From Candidatus Omnitrophota bacterium (lineage in GTDB: Bacteria > Hinthialibacterota > Hinthialibacteria > Hinthialibacterales > Hinthialibacteraceae): DNA of 39,815 nucleotides. The DNA lies in contig QZKN01000108.1 in assembly GCA_003598175.1 (NCBI GenBank), forward strand, positions 1 through 39,815. Reading direction: 5' to 3'. The notes under the pieces are model-generated. The model had not been told where the DNA came from and did no database searches. It was given only the letters and a program-made list of their open reading frames with translations. The position numbers were made by a program, and so were the translations under genes. How positions within the stretch are numbered: the stretch's first letter is position 1; every line of letters starts with the position of its first letter. Positions 1-7,388 of the stretch are shown here, in pieces.

Positions 1-1627
1 CCATTCATCCCAGACCGGCTTGACGATCTGCGCCATCGTCTCCAGGCAAAACTCAAGCGTCAGAGTGGTGTGGACGATTTTATCCGGTTTAACCGGAGGC
101 TGATATCCGTGAAGAATAGCCATCCCGGGCATCCCGAACAGGTTTATGGCATTGTCCTTCCCGCCCGGCATCCAATGCCACACAAGCTGCTTCCACATTT
201 GCTGGTTGTCGGCCCAGTTGCGGACGAAACGGTTGCTGGTAAAAACTTCGTTATAGCACGGAGCGCTGCTCCAGAGCTGAGAATCCCGTTCTGGATGCAC
301 GTACATGGCGCTGCATTCATACTTCTGCATATCGGTATGGGTGCCCGCCGCCATGTCCGTCAGCATAACTACGATAGAGACTCATGATGTCTTCGGTGCA
401 CGTGGCGCCCGTTAGGCCTCTAAACACCCGGCCGTTTTCCCGCTTGTCGTAATAGGAGTTCCACCACTGCGTATTCTCCCGGAGCACGCCATCGAATCCA
501 GCTGCCTCCGCCTCGGCAAGACATTGCCTGGCCAGGGCGAGAACATCCGGGCCATCCATGGTCGTCACAATCGTGACTAACGCTTCCAGTTTATTCTCCG
601 GCGGGAACGTCACTGTAGCGGCGGCTCCTGGAGCGTTGGCGATCCGCTCGTCAGGCGGTGGAGTGCCCAATCTGGTTTTGCCTTCCACCGCTTCAATTTC
701 CACTTTGCCCGGAGTGAGGATCAGCCCCATCAACACGTATTCAAAGCCTTGCGGGAACGTCTTTTCCGGCGGCATCTGCTGGCGTATCCAGAAATACCGC
801 CCATCTTTCCCGCTGGTCGGTGGATCCATCGGGTAATTAAACGCGCGATCGGCTTCGGTTCCTGGCTTGGTATATGTCTTTCCATCTTCGCTCATGTATT
901 TCAAATGAGACGTGTCGCGATGGCGATAGAGCCGCAACCAGATCGGTTCATTCATACCCGAAAACTTGCCTCGAATAGCATAAAGGTTGCTTGTCATCCC
1001 CAAGATATATTGCAGGCTCGCTTTGTTATTTCCCTTGGTTACCTCCAATTCCACGATACCGTTGGCACAGTGTTGAGTTACTGTCGGTGCCTTGGCTCCT
1101 ACAAATGGTTCCATTCCTAGAATGATCTGTCCAACTGGTTTCAAACAAGGCATTGGATATTCGATGGGTTCTCGATAGGGATCGTATAAACCGCCCTCCT
1201 TGAGCAAATAACCGTAGCGATTAGGGCGTTGCGTTTCGGGGTGTTTACCCTCATAGTCCTTGTTGGTGGGGGAATAGGCTCCGTCGATGATTTCCTGCAA
1301 GGCCGGGGCTTCCAGGCCGCGCGTGTTGATCCGCCGGTCCCATACGTTATTTTTGGTCAGGCTGATCGTAATCCGTTCCGGTGGGCCCCAAAGGGTTGTC
1401 CGCATTTTCAGGTTGTTGATTGTCATTGCTTTGCCAAGAGGATAACAATTCCAGTCAGGAAGCGGATCTGTAGGATTTAGAATATTCTCAATACAAACGG
1501 ATTGGGCAGCCTCCCGTAGTGGAATCTCCCTCTCCCAGGGCAGATCCTCGGTTTGCGCCGACGAGACTGAAAATACAATCCCGGCCATTGCGATTGTCAG
1601 TATTACCTGTTCGATTGACCGTTTCAT
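1..1627 (-). pseudogene. Secreted glycoside-hydrolase-like protein, frameshifted and partial at left edge
   Basis: The gene starts at 1627 (ATG, AAAGGA about 10 bases upstream) with a signal peptide ending near SVSSAQ. The first 436 codons look like the N-terminal part of a large secreted glycosidase of the six-hairpin (alpha/alpha) type. WGPPERITISLTKNNVWDRR is the hallmark near residues 80-100, and WWNSYYDKREN lies near the break. The frame ends at a stop at 317. Moving one base at a G run (plus-strand 344-346) restores an open frame to base 1, which continues THTDMQKYECSAMY and then SSAPCYNEVF and FVRNWADNQQMWKQL. Both halves clearly belong to one protein. I infer either a sequencing error or a recent one-base insertion. 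The resemblance is to DUF5703/GH95-like proteins; substrate is unknown. The C-terminus lies outside the window. Confidence 0.6.
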
Positions 1628-2022
1628 GAGTTTTTGATCCTTTCTTGTGTTGTTGAGATATCACAACGATCTCTCACTTGTGGAAAAAAAAGAATACATC
1701 AGGGTTACTTGATCTTTAAGCCGAATTACAGACACTATACCCTATTTCTTAAATTGACAGAAGATTCCAATAAGCATCTCATTCAATATTATTTGTACCT
1801 GAATCCGTGAACTATAAATATGAAAACCATATCAAAACTTACATTGAGCAATTATAGTTCAAAAGCGATCTTATAAAGATTGAATCCCATTCTTTTTTCG
1901 AACGCGACGGGGATTTAAGCAGTTTCTGCGGGAAAAGCCAGTTTGCCGCTACGATACCCCTTATTTCCAGACACACCTCGCCTTTCCAAACGCCCCGATT
2001 CACTTCCCAAACGGATTTTTTC

Positions 2023-2222
2023 TTACCCATTCTCAGCCGGCCGGCCTTGTCGGTCGCCGGCATTCACAATCCGTTCATAGATGCGACGCCAGACGGGATA
2101 CCAAGGATTCCAACGACCGAAAGACAAAACGAATCGCCGCGCATGTGAGATCAGCCGACCCGCCATATACATCAAGTCCTGGATGACGCTTCGCAAGCGG
2201 CGACGGGACAAAAAGCCTCTTC
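2023..2222 (-). pseudogene. Probable IS1380-like transposase C-terminal remnant
   Basis: A minus-strand open stretch directly after an in-frame TGA (2221-2223) encodes about 60 residues containing RSVIQDLMYMAGRLISHARR and then a WYPVWRRIYERI segment. This resembles the end of IS1380-type DDE transposases, where a helix with a GRLV.HAR-like motif is followed by an aromatic tail. No upstream catalytic domain, start codon with SD, or terminal inverted repeats were found. It therefore looks like a decayed insertion-sequence fragment. The family call rests on motif memory and is moderate at best; it could also be a chance open frame. Confidence 0.42.
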
Positions 2223-2497
2223 AATTCCGTCCCGCCGATTCTCGGAAGCGTTCAATGGAAGAATGGCCAGGACTTTTGTCCGGATACATTGTACGAAGAA
2301 AGCATTCCCAATGAAAACATTCCGAGTGATTGATACGCATGAATATCTTCCCCAGCTGCTTCTTCATGAAGCCAATCGATCTGTGGTTGTTTCCTTTTTG
2401 CAAGCGCCGTTTAGAATTTTCGATCCCAAACTGCTTGTATTACTTTCTGTCTGCACTCATCCATGTTATTTTCCCCATTCTTAACTCAACAAGCGCG

Positions 2498-2525
2498 TTG
2501 TATAAAAAATCGATTGAACTATATT
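2498..2525 (+). promoter_or_regulatory. Candidate promoter of nadA
   Basis: TTGTAT at 2498-2503 and TATATT at 2520-2525 are separated by 16 bases, about 100 bases before the nadA start. A small inverted repeat, CGCGG-AAA-CCGCG (2566-2578), follows and could be an operator or an untranslated hairpin. This is pattern matching only. Confidence 0.3.
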
Positions 2526-2623
2526 ATTGGAGTAGGGAAATAGAAGGATGAAGCATTTTCCAAACCGCGGAAACCGCGATAAAATGAACGCCTGACACGC
2601 AAATTAGCACTTCGGAGAGACAG

Positions 2624-3661
2624 ATGAGCGCTCAGCTGGAACAAATTGAACAAACGTTACAATCCCAACCCGATCAACATCTCGAATTTCTGGCGAAGAA
2701 AGACATCATCGCCCGCATTCTCGAGCTACGGGAAGAAAAAAATGTCCTGATTTTAGGGCATAATTATATGGAACCCCTCGTCTATCAACTATCCGGCGAG
2801 AAAGAGAGAGGCGATTCGCTGGCGCTCAGCCGCTACGCCGCCCAGTCCGATAAGCCGATTATTCTATTCGACGGCGTGATGTTCATGGCGGAGACCGCCA
2901 AAATCCTAAGCCCGGACAAGAAAGTACTGATCGCCGACGCGACGGCAGGCTGTAGCCTGGCAGAGCCATTCAAAGCCAAGGATGTTCTCGAATATCGCCG
3001 TCGGTTCCCTCATGCTCCAGTCGTAACCTACGTCAACAGTTATGCGGATATCAAAGCAGAAAGCGACTATTGCTGCACCTCCGCGAACGGATTGGACGTT
3101 GTGCTTCACGCCAGTAAAACATTCAACTCAAATCAGGTCATCTTCTTTCCGGATTCGCTCATGGGCGCCAACTTGCAGCACGATGTGGAGAAACAGGGCA
3201 TCGACTTGATCTATCCCGGCAAGTACGACGAGAATTTCGGACGCTGTGAAGTGCACGAGCAATTCAAAGTCGAACATCTGCGGGATATCCGCCTGCAATA
3301 CGACATCCCCAAACACAGCGAAGAAGCGGCCATTCTGGTTCATTGGGAATGCCGACCGGAAGTGATCGCAGAGGCGGATTATTACGGCAGCACATCGCAA
3401 ATGGCGAAATATATTGCCGACCATCCCCATTTGAAACGAGTTTTCCTGGCCACCGAATGTGAAATGGCAGCCAATCTCGCCAGCGAATACCCGCACGTCG
3501 AATTCGTACGCTCCTGCAACCTATTCTGCCAGCACATGCGCAAAATCACGCTGGAAAAAATCCTCTACAGCCTTGAACATGAGGTCTATGAAGTGAACGT
3601 GGATGAAGAGATAGCCGAACGAGCGCGGAAAGCGATTGATCGGATGTTGGAAATATGGTGA
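2624..3661 (+). CDS. nadA: Quinolinate synthase
   Basis: NadA condenses iminoaspartate with dihydroxyacetone phosphate to quinolinate in de novo NAD synthesis, using a 4Fe-4S cluster held by three cysteines. The 345-residue product has the family landmarks in order: GHNYMEP (residues 45-51, in place of the more usual HYYQ-type motif), MAETAKILSPDK, AGCSLAEP with Cys110, CCTSANG (150-155), GRCEVH with Cys208, WECRPEV, GSTSQM, and a CNLFCQHMRKITLE block giving Cys298 or Cys302 as third ligand. Length is normal for the family. The start at 2624 has CGGAGAG six bases upstream. No nadB or nadC is adjacent, so it appears to be a single-gene unit. Confidence 0.93.
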   Translation: MSAQLEQIEQTLQSQPDQHLEFLAKKDIIARILELREEKNVLILGHNYMEPLVYQLSGEKERGDSLALSRYAAQSDKPIILFDGVMFMAETAKILSPDKKVLIADATAGCSLAEPFKAKDVLEYRRRFPHAPVVTYVNSYADIKAESDYCCTSANGLDVVLHASKTFNSNQVIFFPDSLMGANLQHDVEKQGIDLIYPGKYDENFGRCEVHEQFKVEHLRDIRLQYDIPKHSEEAAILVHWECRPEVIAEADYYGSTSQMAKYIADHPHLKRVFLATECEMAANLASEYPHVEFVRSCNLFCQHMRKITLEKILYSLEHEVYEVNVDEEIAERARKAIDRMLEIW

Positions 3662-3685
3662 TTCGAAGGGACGCCGAAGGTCTCT

Positions 3686-3982
3686 TTATCGGCGGCTCCT
3701 CCAATAAAATGGACGCCTTTTCTGATGAGCCACGGCAAGTATCCTGATTTCATGAGTACGGACCGAATAGATCAATGAATATGGAAAATTAATCAAGATT
3801 TTTTTTCTGACGCGTCCTTGAATCAGCGGTGCAGCATTTGGGTAGCGAGATATGCTCTCCATTACTTGTTGCACTTCGTCAAGGAAAGCACTACCCAAAC
3901 GAGGACTTTCTCGATCATAGAAATCGGCAGCTTCGTTGATTTCGATTTCGGCGGCTTCATGGAAAGAGATGCGCCGATTCAT
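3686..3982 (-). CDS. RelE/ParE-family toxin
   Basis: A 98-residue basic protein with the ParE fold pattern: an N-terminal helix with AAEIEINEAADFYDRES, a middle LGSAFLDEVQQVMESI helix, and a C-terminal strand set ending FPYSLIYSV, IRILAVAHQKRRP. Proteins of this family inhibit gyrase or cleave ribosome-bound mRNA; which applies here cannot be told. Its ATG overlaps the TGA of the upstream antitoxin (ATGA at 3979-3982), so the pair is translationally coupled. It converges on nadA with a 24-base gap and no obvious terminator between them. Confidence 0.82.
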   Translation of the reverse strand: MNRRISFHEAAEIEINEAADFYDRESPRLGSAFLDEVQQVMESISRYPNAAPLIQGRVRKKILINFPYSLIYSVRTHEIRILAVAHQKRRPFYWRSRR

Positions 3983-4203
3983 TTCCGATGTTCTCGCGCG
4001 CGAACCAGCACTTCATTTGCCGGGATTGCATGAGCTGTTCCACTATCCAGTTCCTCGTCACGCTGAATGGCTTCATCTATCCATAATTGATCAATTTCCA
4101 TTGCACTCATTGCATCCAGACTGGCCAGCAGTTCACGAGCCAGATAAGCGCGAATTTCCGGGCTTTGCCGAAGGACTTCTTCTTTGAGTTGTTCAACACT
4201 CAT
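3979..4203 (-). CDS. Addiction-module antitoxin (TIGR02574-like)
   Basis: A 74-residue acidic protein containing a SPEIRAYLARELLASLD stretch, LWIDEAIQRDEEL and a C-terminal IPANEVLVRARE tail. This matches the short 'putative addiction module component' family that pairs with ParE toxins: the N-terminal part binds DNA or dimerises and the C-terminal tail wraps the toxin. The start at 4203 is preferred over ATG 4207-4209 because GAGG sits seven bases upstream of it and only one base from the earlier ATG. It is encoded immediately upstream of, and overlaps, the toxin gene. Autoregulation is usual in the family. Confidence 0.75.
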   Translation of the reverse strand: MSVEQLKEEVLRQSPEIRAYLARELLASLDAMSAMEIDQLWIDEAIQRDEELDSGTAHAIPANEVLVRAREHRK

Positions 4204-4374
4204 CAGCATACCTCATAATTTTCCAGTAACTGTTTTTCTCGCCATATAATTACATACCTACATCCATCACGTAATATGATCATGCAAAAAATAAAGGACG
4301 ACCACTGAATGCGGGATGTGCAGTTGGTTGCGTACGTGGTTTTTGGATTAAAAAACGACTCCTTCGCAACGATT

Positions 4375-4965
4375 TCACCCGATACGCCAGATCCCACCGC
4401 GGCTGGTGAGACCGTTGGAGGCTTCGTACGGCACCAGCCAGCAGGCGGTCAATTCCGCCCGCCATCCGTACATCACGGAAGGACCGATTGAATAGATATG
4501 CCAATGCGCTCCCCGAAACAAATGGGCGAAGGGGAGCCCCGGCTCCCAGGAATTGACTCCCTCGTTATATTTGCGGTTGAGAAAATACATCCCCTTCTCG
4601 TCGGTGTCCTTGGCGTTGCCGAACGGCGTCCACCCTTCCCAGGCGGCCAGGCTGTTAAAGGGATCAGCAGGAATCGAAGCCATGTAGGCGATCGGCGTCG
4701 TGAGATGTCTTCCGGCGGAAGGCTCGTTTCCCCATCGCAGAGAGAAATGGACATACACCCCCGAACGCGCATCCGGCGGGAACTCATTGGTGTCCATTTT
4801 ATACATTTCCAGAGCCGTGCCGATGGCTTGCGCGTCCGCTTGCGAACGCGCGATCTTCGCGCGTATCTGCGCGTTCATGAAATTCGGTACGGCGATGGCG
4901 GCAAGAATTCCGATGATGGCGACGACGATTAAGAGTTCGATCAGAGTAAAAGCCGTCAATTTCAT
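4375..4965 (-). CDS. Type IV pilin-like prepilin (type II secretion G-like)
   Basis: A 196-residue protein opening MKLTAFTLIELLIVVAIIG, a class III prepilin signal cut before Phe with Glu at mature position 5. The hydrophobic N-helix follows, then NAQIRAKIARSQADAQAIGTALEMYKMDTNEFP, typical of pseudopilins. The remainder is a variable globular tail (TTPIAYMASIPADPF, then a C-terminal Gly/Trp-rich end). The start at 4965 is fixed by GGAGGA at 4971-4976; an in-frame upstream ATG would add 30 unlikely residues. Such proteins assemble into short pseudopili or serve as surface proteins. It is paralogous to the prepilin at 6560-7123, sharing the signal, the RA..ARS/ARTRAD helix and the LTTPVAYIA motif. 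Confidence 0.88.
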   Translation of the reverse strand: MKLTAFTLIELLIVVAIIGILAAIAVPNFMNAQIRAKIARSQADAQAIGTALEMYKMDTNEFPPDARSGVYVHFSLRWGNEPSAGRHLTTPIAYMASIPADPFNSLAAWEGWTPFGNAKDTDEKGMYFLNRKYNEGVNSWEPGLPFAHLFRGAHWHIYSIGPSVMYGWRAELTACWLVPYEASNGLTSRGGIWRIG

Positions 4966-5412
4966 GTGTCTCCTCCATAGGATATTCAAATCATTGCACC
5001 GGAAAAAGATAATCCGTTGATTCGTGTTCTCTTTTTCGCAGGTGTATTGTATCATGAGATCAGGCGGTTACCTACCTGCCTCCACTTCATTTGTATTTTA
5101 CATATAACGGTATAATTTTGGGGATGGAACAGTGAGAATGCAAGGTTAAAATCGAATTGGTGAGACAAGAAATCCACCTTGAGCAACAAATCGTTAAGGG
5201 AAAAAATTCGAAAAATATATCGTAACCATTAAATCGGAACTCCTAAAAGCGTGTGTGAAAAGGATTATCTTACCCTCTATAATCCCCCGTCAACGGGGGA
5301 TAAGTGGCTCCCTCTCCGTTGACGGGGAGGATTGGGGAGGGGAAGTTACCTCATTTTTTCGGACTTTTCACACATCCTCTAAGAAAGCCGGCAAGATGTC
5401 GGCGCTATATTT
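4966..5412. other. Intergenic region with MITE-like palindrome
   Basis: About 450 bases with no credible gene. The left half (4966-5240) is AT-rich and should hold the promoter of the prepilin gene, with its GGAGGA at 4971-4976. The right half is occupied by an imperfect palindromic element at 5252-5374, listed separately. Confidence 0.6.
5252..5374. repeat. MITE-like imperfect palindrome of about 123 bp
   Basis: The ends are an 11-bp perfect inverted repeat (TGTGTGAAAAG at 5252-5262, CTTTTCACACA at 5364-5374). Inside are two GC-rich elements built around CCGTCAACGG (5287-5296 region) and CCGTTGACGG (5316-5325 region), flanked by CCCTCTATAATCCCC on the left and its imperfect complement GGATTGGGGAGGGG on the right. 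The whole unit can fold into a long stem. No coding capacity is seen. The structure fits a miniature inverted-repeat element or a dispersed non-coding repeat. A second copy was not seen in this window. Confidence 0.6.
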
Positions 5413-5865
5413 TTAGTGAAATGCTTTTTCGTAAAACTGATAATAGGAAGCGCTCATTCCTAATTTGACATACGTCTCCTGCGCTTTATGATTCTCACGA
5501 TCGACATACAAGCGAAGCCCCACCGCGTTTCCCGCCTGTTTCGCCTCTTCGGCGATGGTTTCGTACAACGCGCGAAACACGCCTTTCCTGCGCCAATCCG
5601 GCAGGACGTAGACGCTTTGGATCCACCACCAATAGCCATTGCGCCAATCGCTCCATTCCAGCGTGATCATGGTTTGCCCCACCACCACATCGTCATCCAC
5701 GGCGAGGTAATACCATCCTTTCGCGCGATCGGACAGCGTTGCGCGAACGCCGGTGGACAAACACCCGCGATCCAGCTTGAGACGTTCCGTTTCCATCGCC
5801 ATCGCGGCGTTGAATTCGACGATCACCGGCCAATCCGCGGGATCGGCATGTCGGATTTCCAGCAT
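5413..5865 (-). CDS. GNAT-family N-acetyltransferase
   Basis: A 150-residue protein of the Gcn5-related acetyltransferase fold. It begins MLEIRHADPADWPVI, an N-terminal strand and helix of the fold, and carries the acetyl-CoA motif A as VYVLPDWRRKGVFRALY (an R-x-x-G-x-[GA]-like loop), followed by a LYVDRENHKAQETYVKLGM motif B ending YEKAFH. The start at 5865 has GGAGGG about nine bases upstream; an upstream in-frame ATG at 5907 lacks one. The acceptor substrate cannot be inferred. It lies downstream of the ferritin gene on the same strand, but a 30-bp palindrome separates them, so co-transcription is uncertain. Confidence 0.85.
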   Translation of the reverse strand: MLEIRHADPADWPVIVEFNAAMAMETERLKLDRGCLSTGVRATLSDRAKGWYYLAVDDDVVVGQTMITLEWSDWRNGYWWWIQSVYVLPDWRRKGVFRALYETIAEEAKQAGNAVGLRLYVDRENHKAQETYVKLGMSASYYQFYEKAFH

Positions 5866-5913
5866 GGTTGATTCCCTCCATATAAAATGATCAAGACTAT
5901 TTGGCAATGAAAT

Positions 5914-5943
5914 CGTAGGGGCGGTTCGCGAACCGCCCCTACG
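5914..5943. repeat. Perfect 30-bp palindrome
   Basis: A perfect inverted repeat with 15-base arms and no loop, centred on CGGTTCG/CGAACCG and bounded by CGTAGGGG and CCCCTACG. It lies 33 bases after the ferritin stop codon (minus strand). It could act as a hairpin that stabilises or ends the ferritin transcript, but no T run follows. The composition is like dispersed REP-type elements, so a repeat identity is as likely as a terminator. Confidence 0.7.
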
Positions 5944-5976
5944 AGGTATGTTCTAACGCAAATCGGAAATCCAATG

Positions 5977-6486
5977 TCACTCGGCGTCAGCCGCTGCTGT
6001 AAAGGTTCTCGCTCCCAGTTCCTTGTTGAGCATGAAGAGGCCGCTACGCGCGTCGCCGATGAGTTTCAGCTGGTCGACGATTTGGCTGGCGGTGGCCTCT
6101 TCCTCGATCTGTTCGGTGACGAACCACTGCAGGAAGGAGTTGGTGGTGTGATCTTTCATGCTGAGGGCCAGATCCACCAGATCGTTGATCAGTTTGGTCA
6201 CTTTCTGTTCATGCGCATAGGCGTCTTCGAAAGCGGCGAGGGGAGAAGCCCAGTCTTTCTGCGGCTCCTCGATGGCCTTTAAAACTACTCGTCCGTTGCG
6301 ATCATTGATATATTTGAAGAATTTCGAAACGTGCAGCAGTTCTTCCTGCGCCTGCGCGCGCATCCAGCCGGCAAAACCGGACAAATTGACCGATTCAAAA
6401 TAGGCCGACATCGATAAATACAAATACGAGGAAAACAATTCGGCGTTGATCTGATCGTTTAAGGCGTTATTCATTTTTTGATCCAT
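5977..6486 (-). CDS. ftnA: Bacterial non-heme ferritin
   Basis: A 169-residue four-helix protein with ferroxidase-centre residues where expected: Glu in INAELFSSYLYL, the Glu-Glu-x-x-His of AQEELLHVSKF, and Glu/Gln residues in AFEDAYAHEQKV and VTEQIEEEATA. Such proteins form 24-mer cages that oxidise and store iron in the cytoplasm. Length and the motif FLQWFVTEQIEEE match the FtnA group rather than heme-containing bacterioferritin, since no heme-ligand Met is evident. The start at 6486 has AAAGGAG about 13 bases upstream. It reads away from the second prepilin on the same strand with about 70 bases between them. Confidence 0.9.
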   Translation of the reverse strand: MDQKMNNALNDQINAELFSSYLYLSMSAYFESVNLSGFAGWMRAQAQEELLHVSKFFKYINDRNGRVVLKAIEEPQKDWASPLAAFEDAYAHEQKVTKLINDLVDLALSMKDHTTNSFLQWFVTEQIEEEATASQIVDQLKLIGDARSGLFMLNKELGARTFTAAADAE

Positions 6487-6559
6487 GAGATTTTACGATC
6501 TCCTTTCCCATGAAGGTTGTGACAAATAGGATAGCCAGAACCCCCAAAAAAGAAAAGCA

Positions 6560-7123
6560 TCATCGGGTGCGTTGATACCAGCCGGATATGGCGCCCCCGA
6601 ATTTGGACACGTCGCCGTCGCTGCGCAAACCGTTGGTTACATCGAAATAGACGAAACTATCGTCCCAATCCATATCCGGCCCATAACTGTAAATGCCGAA
6701 AGCGATGGTGGGGATGTCATCGGGATTGCGATCGTAAAAAGCCGGATGATCGTTGAACACCTGGCCAGGTTTGTAGCAAAATATCGGAAAAGGACCTTTG
6801 CCGGAGTCCCGCCGCGCCGCCTGCACGCCTTTCACGGAAAAAGGATCTTCCAATTCATGCGCGATATAGGCCACTGGTGTGGTCAGATACCGATAATTGG
6901 TCCACGGATTTCCTTCCGCGTGATAGTGATGCGGAAGATAGGCGTTGTAATCGATGCGATACATGTCCAACGCGCTGGCTGTCGCATTCTGATCCGCCCG
7001 CGTGCGCGCCAGGGTCGCGCGCAGCTGCGCGTTGAGAAAATTGGGAACTGCGATAGCCGCGAGAATCCCGATGATCGCCACCACAATCAATAACTCAATC
7101 AACGTAAACGCTTTTGAAACCAT
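6560..7123 (-). CDS. Type IV pilin-like prepilin, second paralogue
   Basis: A 187-residue protein beginning MVSKAFTLIELLIVVAIIG with the same prepilin signal, followed by NAQLRATLARTRADQNATASALDMYRIDYNAYLP. The tail has LTTPVAYIAHELEDPF, a single Cys, a tyrosine- and aspartate-rich middle, and YSYGPDMDWDDS. This last resembles pseudopilins that bind calcium at a C-terminal loop, but that is only a guess. It is the start of a leftward cluster prepilin-ferritin-acetyltransferase-prepilin; only the two prepilins are evidently related. It is divergent from the histidine-kinase operon, sharing the region 7124-7388. Confidence 0.88.
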   Translation of the reverse strand: MVSKAFTLIELLIVVAIIGILAAIAVPNFLNAQLRATLARTRADQNATASALDMYRIDYNAYLPHHYHAEGNPWTNYRYLTTPVAYIAHELEDPFSVKGVQAARRDSGKGPFPIFCYKPGQVFNDHPAFYDRNPDDIPTIAFGIYSYGPDMDWDDSFVYFDVTNGLRSDGDVSKFGGAISGWYQRTR

Positions 7124-7388
7124 GATGTTCTCATCAGCCTTGTCATCAGTTTGTTAGACAAGTCATGTGGTTGGTTCCACCGATTAGATGGATCGACAAA
7201 TTCATCCCACAGGACTCCTGCCTTTCTACAATACATTCATTTCCATTCGTTGAATATGTCTTGAAACACCTTCTTCCATACATGCTTCTTTATAGTAATA
7301 GTACGAATACGGCTATAGACTCAATCCATGGTTTTGTGGATAATCGGATGGAACTTTCATGCCGTGTCATTTGCCGAAGGGGAAAGAG

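Larger units (their letters stand above)
1628..2623. other. Long gene-poor stretch upstream of nadA
   Basis: Nearly 1 kb without a convincing intact gene. Between 1628 and 1850 the sequence is AT-rich and probably holds the promoter of the leftward glycosidase gene. From about 2023 to 2223 there is a transposase-like remnant (listed separately). From 2230 to 2490 only short overlapping open frames occur, with no ribosome-binding site and no recognisable product. A candidate promoter for nadA lies near 2498-2525. Confidence 0.6.
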
